A stretch of 34,481 nt of DNA from CAZSHX01 sp964606895 (GCA_964606895.1 CAZSHX010000050.1:1-34481), one strand, 5' to 3'. Shown: positions 8,890 to 17,542, counted from the stretch's first letter. A program made the numbers and translations. Notes: generated by a model from the sequence alone, not told the origin.

Positions 8890-10980
8890 CTATCTCACCA
8901 CAACAAAATTTTTAATGATTATCTTCGTTCGGGAATTTATTGAGCAAAAATAAACGCCTGACGGGAAATCTGCTGTTGATAAACTTACTAAGCTTTTTCC
9001 CGATAGTTCTTTTTCGTCAAATCGTTTAATTTCGATGCCTAAAATATTGAAGATTGCAATACTTATATTTGATAATTCTGAATCCGTAAACGAAATAGAA
9101 ATCTTGTCCGATGAAGGGTTTTGATAGATATCCAAATCACTTTTATCATTTAGACGATGTTCATCAACTGCAGTCAGTTCTTTGGTTTTGAAAACTCCGT
9201 TGTAATAACTACCAAGGTAAGCATCATTATTGTTCCCAAAGCAAATGTCAGTGGTGAAAATGGATTTTATTAATCCGGTATTCAATGACTGCCAAGTGTC
9301 TCCATTATCTTTTGAAAGAGCTAAAACTCCGTTAGTAATGGAAGCAATATAAATATTATCATTTTTATCAATTCTTAGGACATTAACTCCAAATTTAATT
9401 CCGGTTAGTCTTGTAAAAGATTTTCCTCCGTCAGTGGAACGATATGAAGCTTCTCCTTCAGACCAGCCAATAAAACTTACAAATAGGTCTCCTTTATGAT
9501 TAAAAGCAACTCTGGAACCATAGTTTTCTATAATTCCCAATGGGAGTTGTCTAAACGAAAAACCTTCATCCTCCGAAAAGTAAACTCCATTCATGTGGGT
9601 ACCAACAAAAACATACTTATTCTGAAAAATGGCGATTGATTCGATCCATTTAAAGTCAAAATCAATTGACTGCCATGAATCTCCGTTATCATCTGAAAAA
9701 TATAAATATTCATTTCCGGAATAAATTCTACCATTATCGGCTTCTGCAAAAGTCATTAAGGATGATCTTAGACTTGAATCAATTAAATTAATTGTTATCC
9801 AATTCTGACCCTCATCTGTGGATTTCACCGATGCAGAGTCGTTACTTGCATAAATAATACCTGATTTTGAGCAAAAAACTGTATTGCAGTATTCATCAGA
9901 ACCGTAAGGTAGAACTAATTTTTCCCAGTAATTGCCTTCGTTGGTAGTACGAAAAATCCCAGTAATTGTTGAAGCAAAAACAAATCCTTTATTATTTATT
10001 GATAAGTGACTAATGTTAGAGTTGATAATTCCTTTATTCTTTTTCAGTATTGATTTTGTTAAAGAATCATAACGGATTATTCCAATGTCCCAGGCTGAGC
10101 AAAAAATGTATTCATCTTTGGTAATAACAGAAATAACACGAAATTCCGAGAATCCTTTAAGTTCCTTCCATGTATCGCCACCGTCAGTAGAACGGCAAAC
10201 TTTAGCCTCACCGCCAATATATACATTCCCATTTTCATCAACAAACAATGTTTCAACATACTTAAGCGGGATTGAATCCTTTACATGCTTCCAAGTCAAT
10301 CCTCCATCGGTTGACTTATAAACGAACCATCCTGTTCCAACAGCAATAAAATTGTCGAATTTTTTATTATAGGCTGAATAGAAAAATGAAACTCCATAAG
10401 AAGAATCCATGACTTGATTAAAGTTCCAATTAATTCCATTATTGGTGGAGCGTCCAATTTCTCCGGCGGCATAAGTTATTATTAAGGTATTATTAGAATC
10501 TGAACTCAGACTTATTCTGCTTCTATTCAAATAAACTTCATTCCAAGTTTGACCTTTATCTGTAGAAATGAAGAGTGTTCCCCAATAAATACTTACATAA
10601 ATATTTGAATTGGCATCTATAAGTATTTGTTTTAAATTATAATAACTATTTTTGATTTCTTTTAGAACTCTGATAAAATTAAAGTCTTTATCATAAAGAG
10701 AAATTCGACCTCTATCACTTCCAACATAACAATTTTGTTCTTTATCAAACGCAATTGCCGCAACATCAACTGATAATTTTTCCCATTTTTCTCCATTATC
10801 CTTGGAACGGTACAAATCATTGCTTGAAGTTATTGAATATAAATACCCCTGCGTATCTTTAGTGATTGATTTAATTCGTCCTGAGTATGGTCCATTTGTC
10901 TGCTCCCAGACGGGTTGAGCATGTGCAGAAGAATAGCAGAAACAAAAAGTGACGAATAAAAACAATATAGATTCCTTCAT
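8890..10980 (-). CDS. secreted Asp-box (BNR/sortilin-like) beta-propeller protein with T9SS tail
   Basis: A 696-aa exported protein. A signal peptide (about 1-21, ending SSAHA) is followed by about eleven Asp-box motifs of the type S-x-D-x-G-x-x-W, including SKDNGEKW, STDKGQTW, STDGGLTW, STDGGDTW, STDEGQNW, SDDNGDSW and SKDNGDTW. They mark blades of one or two beta-propellers, as in BNR, sortilin and Ycf48-like proteins. The last 80 or so residues, from YQNPSSDKISI to the GVYFCSI block and a basic end, are a type A T9SS sorting domain, so the product is likely displayed or released at the cell surface. Start set at ATG 10980 with AAAGGA upstream rather than at an earlier in-frame codon. The ligand is unknown. 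It is a distant relative of the gene at 31308-33584. Confidence 0.85.
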   Translation of the reverse strand: MKESILFLFVTFCFCYSSAHAQPVWEQTNGPYSGRIKSITKDTQGYLYSITSSNDLYRSKDNGEKWEKLSVDVAAIAFDKEQNCYVGSDRGRISLYDKDFNFIRVLKEIKNSYYNLKQILIDANSNIYVSIYWGTLFISTDKGQTWNEVYLNRSRISLSSDSNNTLIITYAAGEIGRSTNNGINWNFNQVMDSSYGVSFFYSAYNKKFDNFIAVGTGWFVYKSTDGGLTWKHVKDSIPLKYVETLFVDENGNVYIGGEAKVCRSTDGGDTWKELKGFSEFRVISVITKDEYIFCSAWDIGIIRYDSLTKSILKKNKGIINSNISHLSINNKGFVFASTITGIFRTTNEGNYWEKLVLPYGSDEYCNTVFCSKSGIIYASNDSASVKSTDEGQNWITINLIDSSLRSSLMTFAEADNGRIYSGNEYLYFSDDNGDSWQSIDFDFKWIESIAIFQNKYVFVGTHMNGVYFSEDEGFSFRQLPLGIIENYGSRVAFNHKGDLFVSFIGWSEGEASYRSTDGGKSFTRLTGIKFGVNVLRIDKNDNIYIASITNGVLALSKDNGDTWQSLNTGLIKSIFTTDICFGNNNDAYLGSYYNGVFKTKELTAVDEHRLNDKSDLDIYQNPSSDKISISFTDSELSNISIAIFNILGIEIKRFDEKELSGKSLVSLSTADFPSGVYFCSINSRTKIIIKNFVVVR

Positions 10981-11077
10981 AATTTTGATTCCTTTAAATG
11001 TCAGAAATTTGGTTGGAATAGTATTAACCAACCTTCTGTATTAATCATCAATTGCGATACTTTTTTATCTTTTCCGG

Positions 11078-12166
11078 TTACTTCGAGTTTTGCTTGAAAT
11101 TCATTACCTCGCGGTAAACTTCATCAACAATATCTTCTTCCTTAACTTTTCGTACAAATTCGCCGCGAATGTAAAGATTGCCGTGTCCTTTGCCTGATGC
11201 TATTCCAATATCGGCTTCCCGTGCTTCGCCGGGACCATTTACGGCACAACCCAAAACGGAAACTTTAACGGCTTTGTTAATGCCTTTCAGCCTGTTCTCG
11301 AGCTTTTCGGTTATTGAGAACAAATCAACATCAAGTCTGCCGCAAGTAGGACAGGATATTATTTCAACAGTTCTTTGTGTTAACCCAAGCGAGCGAAGAA
11401 TCTCTTTGCCAACTTCAATTTCCTTAACAGAATCATCTGTCAGCGAAACTCTGATAGTATCGCCGATTCCTTCGGCAAGAAGTGTCCCGATTCCAACAGC
11501 AGATTTAATCGTTCCGACTCTTTCTCTGCCTGCTTCCGTAACACCAAGATGAAGTGGAAAATCAGTCCTTTCGGCTAATAGTCTGTATGCTCCAATCATC
11601 AAAGGAACACTTGTTGATTTGACAGAAATAATAATATCTTCAAATCCGATTTCTTCAGCAAACCCAACGTGTCTCATTGCACTTTCGAACAACGCTTCAT
11701 CAGTTGGGAATTTATGTTTTTCAAGAATATCTTTTTCAAGCGAACCTGAATTAACACCTATTCTAATAGGTATTCCTTTAGATTTGGCGGCATCGAGTAC
11801 TTCTTTTATTCGTTCTTTTGAACCAATGTTTCCGGGATTAATTCTGACTTTGGCAACACCTGCTTCGATAGCTTTCAATGCAAATATATGATTGAAGTGA
11901 ATATCTGCAACTATGGGAATATCAACACTTTTAACAATGTCAAATATTGCTTCTGCGGCTTCCTTATCATTCACTGTTACGCGAACTATATCAGCTCCTG
12001 CATCGCGACATTGTAGAATTTGCTCCACAGTTGCCCTCACATCGTGAGTTTTGGTTTTTGTCATGGTTTGTACGCTTATTGCCGATGTACCTCCCACAGG
12101 GACATTTCCCACCATGACGGTTCTTGTTTTTCGTCTGGGAAATTTCGGATTTTCTATATAGCTCAT
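11078..12166 (-). CDS. ispG: 4-hydroxy-3-methylbut-2-en-1-yl diphosphate synthase (flavodoxin/ferredoxin)
   Basis: A 362-aa IspG (GcpE), the penultimate enzyme of the MEP isoprenoid pathway, which converts MEcPP to HMBPP with a [4Fe-4S] cluster. The N-terminal TIM barrel begins with RRKTRTVMVGNVPVGG. The C-terminal cluster domain holds SCPTCGR (Cys272, Cys275) and LGCAVNGPGE (Cys307, Glu314), which are the three cysteines and the glutamate that ligate the cluster. The length matches the compact bacterial form and lacks the large insertion seen in plants and in many Bacteroidetes. No Shine-Dalgarno sequence is evident before the ATG. It is followed on the same strand by the propeller gene, about 100 bp downstream, and preceded by the rhomboid gene. 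Other MEP genes are not in the window. Confidence 0.96.
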   Translation of the reverse strand: MSYIENPKFPRRKTRTVMVGNVPVGGTSAISVQTMTKTKTHDVRATVEQILQCRDAGADIVRVTVNDKEAAEAIFDIVKSVDIPIVADIHFNHIFALKAIEAGVAKVRINPGNIGSKERIKEVLDAAKSKGIPIRIGVNSGSLEKDILEKHKFPTDEALFESAMRHVGFAEEIGFEDIIISVKSTSVPLMIGAYRLLAERTDFPLHLGVTEAGRERVGTIKSAVGIGTLLAEGIGDTIRVSLTDDSVKEIEVGKEILRSLGLTQRTVEIISCPTCGRLDVDLFSITEKLENRLKGINKAVKVSVLGCAVNGPGEAREADIGIASGKGHGNLYIRGEFVRKVKEEDIVDEVYREVMNFKQNSK

Positions 12167-12197
12167 TTAGGTTATTGTTTTAATTGATTAAATAATT

Positions 12198-13133
12198 CTA
12201 CTTGATTTTTTGGCTCAATTCGAATAATATTCTTTTTTCTTTGTCTGTTAGATTTTGGTATCCCGTAGCCGAGATTTTGTCCAAAATTTCGTCAATTCTC
12301 ATTTGAGTAACTTGCTCACCGTCCACGAAAAATGAGCTTGTTCCTGCCGGACTTTTGGGAGCTTCATGAGTTTTGTAAGTATTTGTCCAGTTTGCCCTGT
12401 AAATATTAGGATTTGAATTGGATTCATGCGGTTTATAATTTATCTGTTTTGGTTTGAATAAATTTTCAATAAACCTGAATAAGCCGAGTTTATCGCCGAA
12501 TTTGATTAGCAGAAAGCCGGTGAGAGCTCCTCCCAGATGTGCAAAGTGGGCAATTCCGCTACCGCTTGATGTGAATCCGGTCAATAATTCAATTCCTGCA
12601 AAAATCAGAACGAAGAACTTTGCCGGAATTGGTATAAACAGCGGAAACATGAAAATCGGTCTGTCCGGAAAAGTTAGTCCGAAAGCCAGCAGTATTCCAT
12701 ATATTGCACCCGAAGCACCGATTGTGGGTGCCGGATCGGAGAACAATGGAGCGACATATAATTGAATTAAGCCTGCTCCGATTCCACACAACAAATAATA
12801 TGACAGGAATTTCTTCGAGCCCCACATTTCTTCAAGTTCAGAGCCAAACATCCATAAGGCAAATAGATTGAAGAACAGGTGCATGAAGCCGCCATGGATG
12901 AACTGATAGGAAATCAACTGCCATAAATAGAAATTGGAATTATCGCCAACGGGCCAAAGATAAAGATACTTAATAAATAATGTTTTTAGCGATATATCGC
13001 CAAAATGATATATTTCTAAAAAAAATGCGTCAAAAATGAAAACGACAACATTGACGATTATTAACGTTTTAAGAACCGGCGGGAAAATTGAAAATCTTCC
13101 GAACCCTCTGTTTCCGTAATTCTGATTCATCAT
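12198..13133 (-). CDS. rhomboid family intramembrane serine protease
   Basis: A 311-aa polytopic membrane protease. Six or so hydrophobic segments lie between about 20 and 215. FIHGGFMHLFFNLFALWMFG carries the conserved His and Asn of TM2. GASGAIYG holds the nucleophile Ser141. HFAHLGG gives His199, completing the Ser-His dyad. After a polar linker (about 225-275), the C-terminal 40 residues, with DEILDKISATGYQNLT, form the small helical domain (DUF6576 type) often attached to rhomboids in this phylum. Two ATG codons stand in tandem and the first is used here; AAAGAAAG lies just upstream. It sits 31 bp upstream of ispG on the same strand, so the two may be co-transcribed. Confidence 0.93.
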   Translation of the reverse strand: MMNQNYGNRGFGRFSIFPPVLKTLIIVNVVVFIFDAFFLEIYHFGDISLKTLFIKYLYLWPVGDNSNFYLWQLISYQFIHGGFMHLFFNLFALWMFGSELEEMWGSKKFLSYYLLCGIGAGLIQLYVAPLFSDPAPTIGASGAIYGILLAFGLTFPDRPIFMFPLFIPIPAKFFVLIFAGIELLTGFTSSGSGIAHFAHLGGALTGFLLIKFGDKLGLFRFIENLFKPKQINYKPHESNSNPNIYRANWTNTYKTHEAPKSPAGTSSFFVDGEQVTQMRIDEILDKISATGYQNLTDKEKRILFELSQKIK

Positions 13134-13230
13134 TCTTTCTTTATAATTCTAAAATAAATATTTATGACGAATTTTCATCAAATCAAGTTTAAAAGACAAG
13201 TAAGACATAGTCGATTTCGAAATGGTATGA

Positions 13231-13270
13231 CAAAAAAAAACCGGAATACTGATATGTAATCCGGTTTTAA
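13231..13270 (-). terminator. intrinsic terminator of the ffh-rpsP operon
   Basis: AAAACCGGA (13237-13245) pairs with TCCGGTTTT (13260-13268). On the minus strand the stem runs directly into nine T residues. It lies about 20 bp past the rpsP stop codon. Confidence 0.85.
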
Positions 13271-13290
13271 TATTTCTACAAAAAGAAAAA

Positions 13291-13701
13291 TTATGCTGTT
13301 GCGGCTTCTTTTGCTTCAGCTTTTTCTTTTTCTCTTGTTTCTTTACGTTTTTTGCGTAATTCCAAACGGCGGAAATATCTTGCAAGAACGACTTTTTTAT
13401 GGTCTTCCATAAGTGCATCAATTTCTTCTTTGGATTTTCCTTTGAATTGGAGGGCTCTTCTGAGCAGAACACCTTCGTAACTCAACAATTCGCTAACCAA
13501 ATCGGTTGGCTGTGCACCAACATTTAGCCAGTAAATAGCTCTATCAGCGTCAACCTGAATGGTTGATGGCTGATGATGAGGGTCGAAATAACCCAAACGT
13601 TCGATAAAAGCACCATCGCGTTTTTTTCTACCGTCCATTACGACGATATCATAGACCGGGTGGTGAGTTCTTCCTTTTCTTCTTAAGCGTAGCTTTACCA
13701 T
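13291..13701 (-). CDS. rpsP: 30S ribosomal protein S16
   Basis: A 136-aa S16 that binds 16S rRNA in the body of the small subunit. The first 80 or so residues are standard: MVKLRLRRKGRTHHPVYDIV, then GAFIERLGYFDP and RAIYWLNVGAQPTDLV. The protein then continues for about 55 residues beyond the usual end, finishing with a charged Lys/Glu/Ala-rich tail. Extensions of this kind occur in this phylum. AAGG lies 7-8 nt before the ATG. It follows ffh by 44 bp, so the two form an operon, as in many bacteria. The usual downstream partners rimM, trmD and rplS are missing: a terminator follows at once. Confidence 0.96.
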   Translation of the reverse strand: MVKLRLRRKGRTHHPVYDIVVMDGRKKRDGAFIERLGYFDPHHQPSTIQVDADRAIYWLNVGAQPTDLVSELLSYEGVLLRRALQFKGKSKEEIDALMEDHKKVVLARYFRRLELRKKRKETREKEKAEAKEAATA

Positions 13702-13745
13702 GTTTATACCTTAATTATAAAAAATTTAATTATTTCCAATTTATA

Positions 13746-15083
13746 TTACATTCCCATATTCTGAGGCAGTCCGAAATTTTGCATCATTCTGTTTTTACCG
13801 CCGCGGGAAATATTTTTCATCATTTTTGTCATATCGTCAAATTGCTTCAAAAGTCTGTTCACATCCTGAACTGTTGTTCCGCTTCCGTCAGCAATTCTTT
13901 TTCTTCTGGAACCGTTCAGAACCTTAGGATTATTTCTTTCGAGTTTTGTCATGGAAAGAATAATTGCTTCGACTTTATTGAAAGCCTTGTCGTCAATGTT
14001 CACATTTTTCAGGGCTTTGTCCATACCCGGAATAAAACCGAGCAAGTCGCGGATTGAACCCATTTTTTTAATTGTTTTCAGCTGGTCAAGAAAATCATCG
14101 AAAGTAAATTGATTTTTTCTGATTTTCTGTTCGAGTTTTGTCGCTTCGTCTTCATCAAATTCCTGTTCAGCTTTTTCAACAAGCGAAACAATATCACCCA
14201 TACCCAATATTCTTGAAGCAATACGGTCGGGGTGGAAAGGCTCAAGAGAATCAACTTTTTCGCCGGCACTTACAAATTTTATAGGTTTTCCGACAACCGA
14301 CATGACCGACAAAGCGGCACCGCCGCGTGTATCGCCGTCAAGTTTGGTCAATACAACGCCTGTTAGATTCAATCTGTCATGAAAAGCCTTTGCCGTTATA
14401 ACAGCATCCTGACCAATCATTGCATCGCAAACAAAAAGAGTTTCTACCGGATTGATAGCCTTGCTGATGTCAGTAACCTCGTTCATCATGTCTTCGTCTA
14501 TGGTTAGACGACCGGCAGTATCAACAATCATAACATCACGTGCAAATCTTTTGGCGTAAGAAACTGCATTTTGAGCAATTTTTACTGCATCTTTGGAATC
14601 CTCGGAATAAACAGGAATATTGACGGACTGCCCCAAAGTTTTAAGCTGGTCAACAGCAGCAGGGCGGTGAACGTCGCAGGCAACCAACAAAGGCTGGCGA
14701 CCTTTTTTCCTGAGATTCTTTGCCAATTTGGCACAGAATGTTGTTTTACCAGAACCCTGAAGACCCGCAACCAAAATAACCGAGGGCGAATGAGAAGAAA
14801 AAACAATATCGCTTTGTTTATTGCCGAGAAGCTCAATTAGCTCATCCCGGACAATTTTAACAATCAGCTGTTCGGGAAGAAGTTTTCCTTTAACATCTTT
14901 GCCTATCGCTTTTTCTTTGACTTCATTAACAAATTTATTGGTAACATTCAAGTTAACATCAGCATCCAAAAGGGCACGACGAATCTCGCCGAGGGCTTCC
15001 TGAATGTTTTCTTCAGTTATTGTTGCCTGTCCGCGGAACCTTTTTAAAGCTGATTCTAATTTTTCTTGTAAATTTTCAAACAT
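13746..15083 (-). CDS. ffh: signal recognition particle protein Ffh
   Basis: A 445-aa SRP54 homologue that binds 4.5S/6S RNA and signal sequences and delivers ribosomes to FtsY at the membrane. The N domain starts MFENLQEKLESALKRFRGQA. The G domain has the P-loop GLQGSGKTT (about 107-115), DTAGRL and TKLDGDTRGGAALS. The methionine-rich M domain has MGSIRDLLGFIPGM, the RNA-binding helix RRKRIADGSGTTVQDVNRLL, and a Met-rich end. Start taken at ATG 15083, which matches the family N-terminus; an in-frame TTG six codons upstream has no family support. It is the first gene of an operon with rpsP. No SRP RNA gene was recognised nearby. Confidence 0.96.
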   Translation of the reverse strand: MFENLQEKLESALKRFRGQATITEENIQEALGEIRRALLDADVNLNVTNKFVNEVKEKAIGKDVKGKLLPEQLIVKIVRDELIELLGNKQSDIVFSSHSPSVILVAGLQGSGKTTFCAKLAKNLRKKGRQPLLVACDVHRPAAVDQLKTLGQSVNIPVYSEDSKDAVKIAQNAVSYAKRFARDVMIVDTAGRLTIDEDMMNEVTDISKAINPVETLFVCDAMIGQDAVITAKAFHDRLNLTGVVLTKLDGDTRGGAALSVMSVVGKPIKFVSAGEKVDSLEPFHPDRIASRILGMGDIVSLVEKAEQEFDEDEATKLEQKIRKNQFTFDDFLDQLKTIKKMGSIRDLLGFIPGMDKALKNVNIDDKAFNKVEAIILSMTKLERNNPKVLNGSRRKRIADGSGTTVQDVNRLLKQFDDMTKMMKNISRGGKNRMMQNFGLPQNMGM

Positions 15084-15225
15084 ATTTTTCTTATTTTGCA
15101 AAACTAGAGAATTACAAAATTAATTCTTTTATTTGTTTTGACAAAGGAATTAATGTAAAATCAGAAATGAATAAACTTGTAAGTAAAAGAAACAATAAAT
15201 AAATTTAATTTAAGGATGCAAATAT

Positions 15226-15693
15226 ATGAGTAATTTTCCTGATTCCGAAGAAGAATATTTATCAGGACTTGATGTCTCGGCAAATTTGAAGAATTTCCAC
15301 GATGCGTTAACTGCACTCGTGCCTGTTTTTGAAAGTGCCAAGATCGAATGGAAAGATGAAGACCAGTTCGACGATTTCGAAGGTATTGCCGAATCGTTGT
15401 ACAAATGGTTTGTGATTTACAAAGCTGAAAATATTGTCAGCCAGCTTCAGCACATCAATTTCTCTGTCCCGAATTATGGCTTTTTCTATAAAAATTATTC
15501 GAAAATGAGCTATATCGAAGTCAATACCGCAAAGAACATGAACAGTGATTTGGTTTTCCTGTTTTTCAAAACAAAGAAAAAACCGTTTGACACAATGTAC
15601 TGCAATAAAATCAACCGTGCGGGTATCGTTGAAGAAGAAGGTATTGAAATTCCTTACAAAGATTGTATCTTCATGTTGAAACAGAGATATTAA
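15226..15693 (+). CDS. conserved hypothetical protein, 155 aa
   Basis: I do not recognise the family. The protein is acidic at its N-terminus (DSEEEYLSGLD), has no signal peptide or membrane segment, and is rich in aromatic residues in its second half (NYGFFYKNY, LVFLFFKTKKK). It is probably a small soluble cytoplasmic alpha/beta protein. AAGGA stands before the ATG, which supports the start. It is divergent from ffh, with 142 bp between the start codons, and is followed by a strong terminator at 15764-15796, so it is a single-gene unit. That terminator resembles the one ahead of the second FISUMP gene. Confidence 0.75.
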   Translation: MSNFPDSEEEYLSGLDVSANLKNFHDALTALVPVFESAKIEWKDEDQFDDFEGIAESLYKWFVIYKAENIVSQLQHINFSVPNYGFFYKNYSKMSYIEVNTAKNMNSDLVFLFFKTKKKPFDTMYCNKINRAGIVEEEGIEIPYKDCIFMLKQRY

Positions 15694-15763
15694 TAATTAA
15701 TGTCGTTTTGGGAAGGTCTTCTTTTTTAAATCCGAATTTCTTCACCGAATAAAATCAGTTCAG

Positions 15764-15796
15764 GCTGTCCCCCGAAAAAAGGACAGCTTTTTTTTT
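15764..15796 (+). terminator. intrinsic terminator, left edge of FISUMP unit A
   Basis: GCTGTCC (15764-15770) pairs with GGACAGC (15781-15787), followed by nine T residues. It ends transcription of the 155-aa gene. The same stem sequence recurs at 17580-17601 ahead of FISUMP gene B, so it may belong to the duplicated unit. Confidence 0.85.
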
Positions 15797-15860
15797 GCGA
15801 TGTTAGTTTATTTTCGTAAGTTGTATTTTGAAAAAGTTTATTTAATCTTTTTGGGTTAAC
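15797..15860 (+). repeat. conserved leader of FISUMP gene A
   Basis: This leader of about 60 bp, from GTTAGTT through TTTTCGTAAGTTGTA to TTTAATCTTTTTGGGTTAAC just before the ATG, is nearly identical at 17609-17672 and 19250-19311. It contains no Shine-Dalgarno sequence. It probably holds the promoter and the 5' UTR. Confidence 0.75.
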
Positions 15861-16796
15861 ATGAAAAACTCATTTCTTTACATCGCCATTTTCCTCTTCT
15901 CTGCCTCGCTTTATTCGGCGGAGCCGCTGGTAAAATTCTATCTTCAGGATGGAAGTACAAAGCAATATAATCTCAGCGAGATTGATAGTTTGGGAGTTAT
16001 TGATAAAAAGAATAATTATGTGATGAGAATTCATTACCATGATTCGCTTGTTGCATATTACCCGACAGAAATCATCGGAAGCATCAAATTTGAAAAAGAT
16101 GATATTCAAAGAGATATTTTAAATGTTTACATCTTCTCCTTTCCCAAACCTTACAAAATAAGCAGTATTGACAGCCTCGTCTTTTATATTGACCAATGGC
16201 AACCCTTAACAATCGGCTCTCAGGTCTGGATGCTTAAAAACCTAAATGTTGACCACTACCGAAATGGAGATTCTATTCCTGAAGTAAGGGAAGATACCAC
16301 ATGGAAAAATCTTAAAACAGGTGCATGGTGCAATTATGATAATTCAGATTCCTTGGGAAAAATTTACGGAAAGCTATATAATGGTTTTACTGTATTTGAT
16401 AAAAGAATATTAGCCCCTTCCGGATGGCATGTACCAAGTGATGAAGAATGGAAAACATTAGAAATATTTTTGGGAATGACAAGAGCTGAGGCTGATAATA
16501 TTATGTTGCGAGGGACAAATGAAGGTGGCAAGCTGAAAGAAACAGGAACAGCACATTGGATTATCCCTAACACAGGAGCGACAAATGAAAGTGGCTTTTC
16601 CGCACTTCCTGGCGGTCTTCGTGCAAGCAATGGAAAATACGATTTTATAGGATTAGTCGACTATTGGTGGTCTTCTACGGAGTACGATTCTATATACTCT
16701 TGGTACAGGTATATGAACTATGCCCTCACCACTATCTTCAGGTACTTCGAATATAAAGGAGCCGGTCTTTCCGTCCGATGTATAAAAAATAAGTAA
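15861..16796 (+). CDS. FISUMP-domain secreted protein, paralogue A
   Basis: A 311-aa exported protein. A signal peptide (about 1-19, ending LYSA) precedes an N-terminal module (about 20-115) with two copies of a short beta motif ending in IDSL. The C-terminal part from PLTIGSQVWMLKNLNV onward is a Fibrobacter succinogenes major paralogous (FISUMP) domain, with WHVPSDEEWKTLE, GFSALPGG, WWSSTE and a GLSVRCIKNK end. The function of this family is unknown; I recall it as a C-type-lectin-like fold. No lipobox or T9SS tail is seen. Copies B (17673-18590) and C (19312-20247) share almost the same N-terminal 90 residues. The segment 16665-16766 is hypervariable and rich in NNC codons. The downstream flank resembles that of copy C, but its terminator stem is eroded. 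Confidence 0.88.
   Translation: MKNSFLYIAIFLFSASLYSAEPLVKFYLQDGSTKQYNLSEIDSLGVIDKKNNYVMRIHYHDSLVAYYPTEIIGSIKFEKDDIQRDILNVYIFSFPKPYKISSIDSLVFYIDQWQPLTIGSQVWMLKNLNVDHYRNGDSIPEVREDTTWKNLKTGAWCNYDNSDSLGKIYGKLYNGFTVFDKRILAPSGWHVPSDEEWKTLEIFLGMTRAEADNIMLRGTNEGGKLKETGTAHWIIPNTGATNESGFSALPGGLRASNGKYDFIGLVDYWWSSTEYDSIYSWYRYMNYALTTIFRYFEYKGAGLSVRCIKNK
16665..16766 (+). other. hypervariable C-terminal segment of FISUMP A (possible DGR variable region)
   Basis: 34 codons from TGG-TGG to GGT. Compared with copy C (20116-20217), nine codon columns differ at base 1 and/or 2 while both end in C (for example TAC/CGC, TAC/ATC, TAC/GGC, GCC/TAC). Twelve codons here end in C and ten in T, by hand count. Flanking codons (WW, E, WYR, R, K, GLSVRC) are conserved. 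Confidence 0.4.
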
Positions 16797-16975
16797 ATGT
16801 CTTTTTGAATCCTTCATAAATATAATTTTAAAAGTCCTGCGTCTGAACGTTGATGCATGAAGAAATGAAATAATTGACCGCTTCAGATTAGCATATTAAT
16901 GAGCTGTTTATTTTCAGGTGGTTTTATGAAAGTTAAAACACTTTTAGTGGTGATTTCTTGAAAATATTTCACTTT

Positions 16976-17010
16976 TTTGATTAAAAAATAAAATTGTTTT
17001 TGTAAATTTG
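16976..17010 (+). promoter_or_regulatory. candidate promoter of the brnT/brnA-like operon
   Basis: TAAATTTG (17003-17010) matches TAnnTTTG. TTTG at 16976-16979 lies 23 nt upstream, at the long end of the -33/-7 spacing. The start codon of the toxin gene is 27 bp downstream. Confidence 0.4.
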
Positions 17011-17037
17011 TAATGTACTTTTTTAAGTAGGATAATT

Positions 17038-17316
17038 ATGCATTATAAGTTTGAATGGGATGATGATAAAGCAACAACTAATTTATTCAAGCACAATGTG
17101 AGTTTCGAGGAAGCCGCAACTGTCTTTGATGATAATTTATCCGTTACTTTTGCTGATCCTGACCATTCGATTAGTGAATTGAGGGAAATCACAATTGGAT
17201 TTTCAATAAAAAACAGATTATTACTTGTTTTCTCAACTGAAAGAAATAATAAAATCAGAATTTTTTCTGCCAGAGAAGCAACAAAACAAGAAAGGAAAAA
17301 ATATGAAGAATCATAA
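17038..17316 (+). CDS. brnT: BrnT family type II toxin
   Basis: A 92-aa ribonuclease toxin of the BrnT family, which has a RelE-like fold and arrests translation by cleaving RNA. The pattern FEWDDDKATTNLFKHNVSFE, then VFDDNLSVTFADPDHS, RLLLVFSTER, IRIFSAREAT and ERKKYEES at the end follows BrnT from first to last residue, so it appears intact. GTAGGAT stands just ahead of the ATG. The antitoxin ORF begins inside its last codons (17303), in the toxin-first order typical of brnTA. The pair sits between FISUMP genes A and B. Confidence 0.88.
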   Translation: MHYKFEWDDDKATTNLFKHNVSFEEAATVFDDNLSVTFADPDHSISELREITIGFSIKNRLLLVFSTERNNKIRIFSAREATKQERKKYEES

Positions 17317-17542
17317 TAAAAATATAGTATCAGATGACTTTATGAGAGAAGAGTATGATTTTGATTACAGCAAGGGTGTAATTGGTAAATATGCCAGAAA
17401 AGCAACTGAAGAGAATGGCTACATTAAATTGTCACCTGAAATTCATAAGATATTCAAAACCTCCGATGATGTCAATAGAGCATTGAAAGCAGTTATTTCG
17501 GCGATTCCCAAACCAAGAAAACGGTCATCTCTGACAGTTTAA
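17303..17542 (+). CDS. BrnA-like antitoxin, atypical C-terminus
   Basis: A 79-aa protein whose ATG overlaps the brnT end by 14 bp in another frame, with AAAGGA upstream inside brnT. Such coupling and position mark it as the cognate antitoxin. The N-terminal part has REEYDFDYSKGVIGKYARKA, a motif seen in small antitoxins next to BrnT and related toxins. The usual BrnA ribbon-helix-helix ending (ITIRLD..., with a conserved DNA-binding helix) is not evident. Instead there is LSPEIHKIFKTSDDVNRALK and a basic end, PKPRKRSS. It may still be a RHH variant. A terminator follows at 17580-17608. Confidence 0.75.
   Translation: MKNHNKNIVSDDFMREEYDFDYSKGVIGKYARKATEENGYIKLSPEIHKIFKTSDDVNRALKAVISAIPKPRKRSSLTV

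Noticed and set aside
8864..8896. Possible terminator between rnr and the propeller gene
   Set aside because: AGATAG/CTATCT gives only 6 bp and has no T-tract on either strand.
16926..16961. Short ORF of 11 codons (MKVKTLLVVIS) between FISUMP A and brnT
   Set aside because: It resembles the beginning of a signal peptide but ends at once and has no clear ribosome site. It may be the scar of a lost gene, but it is too short to call.
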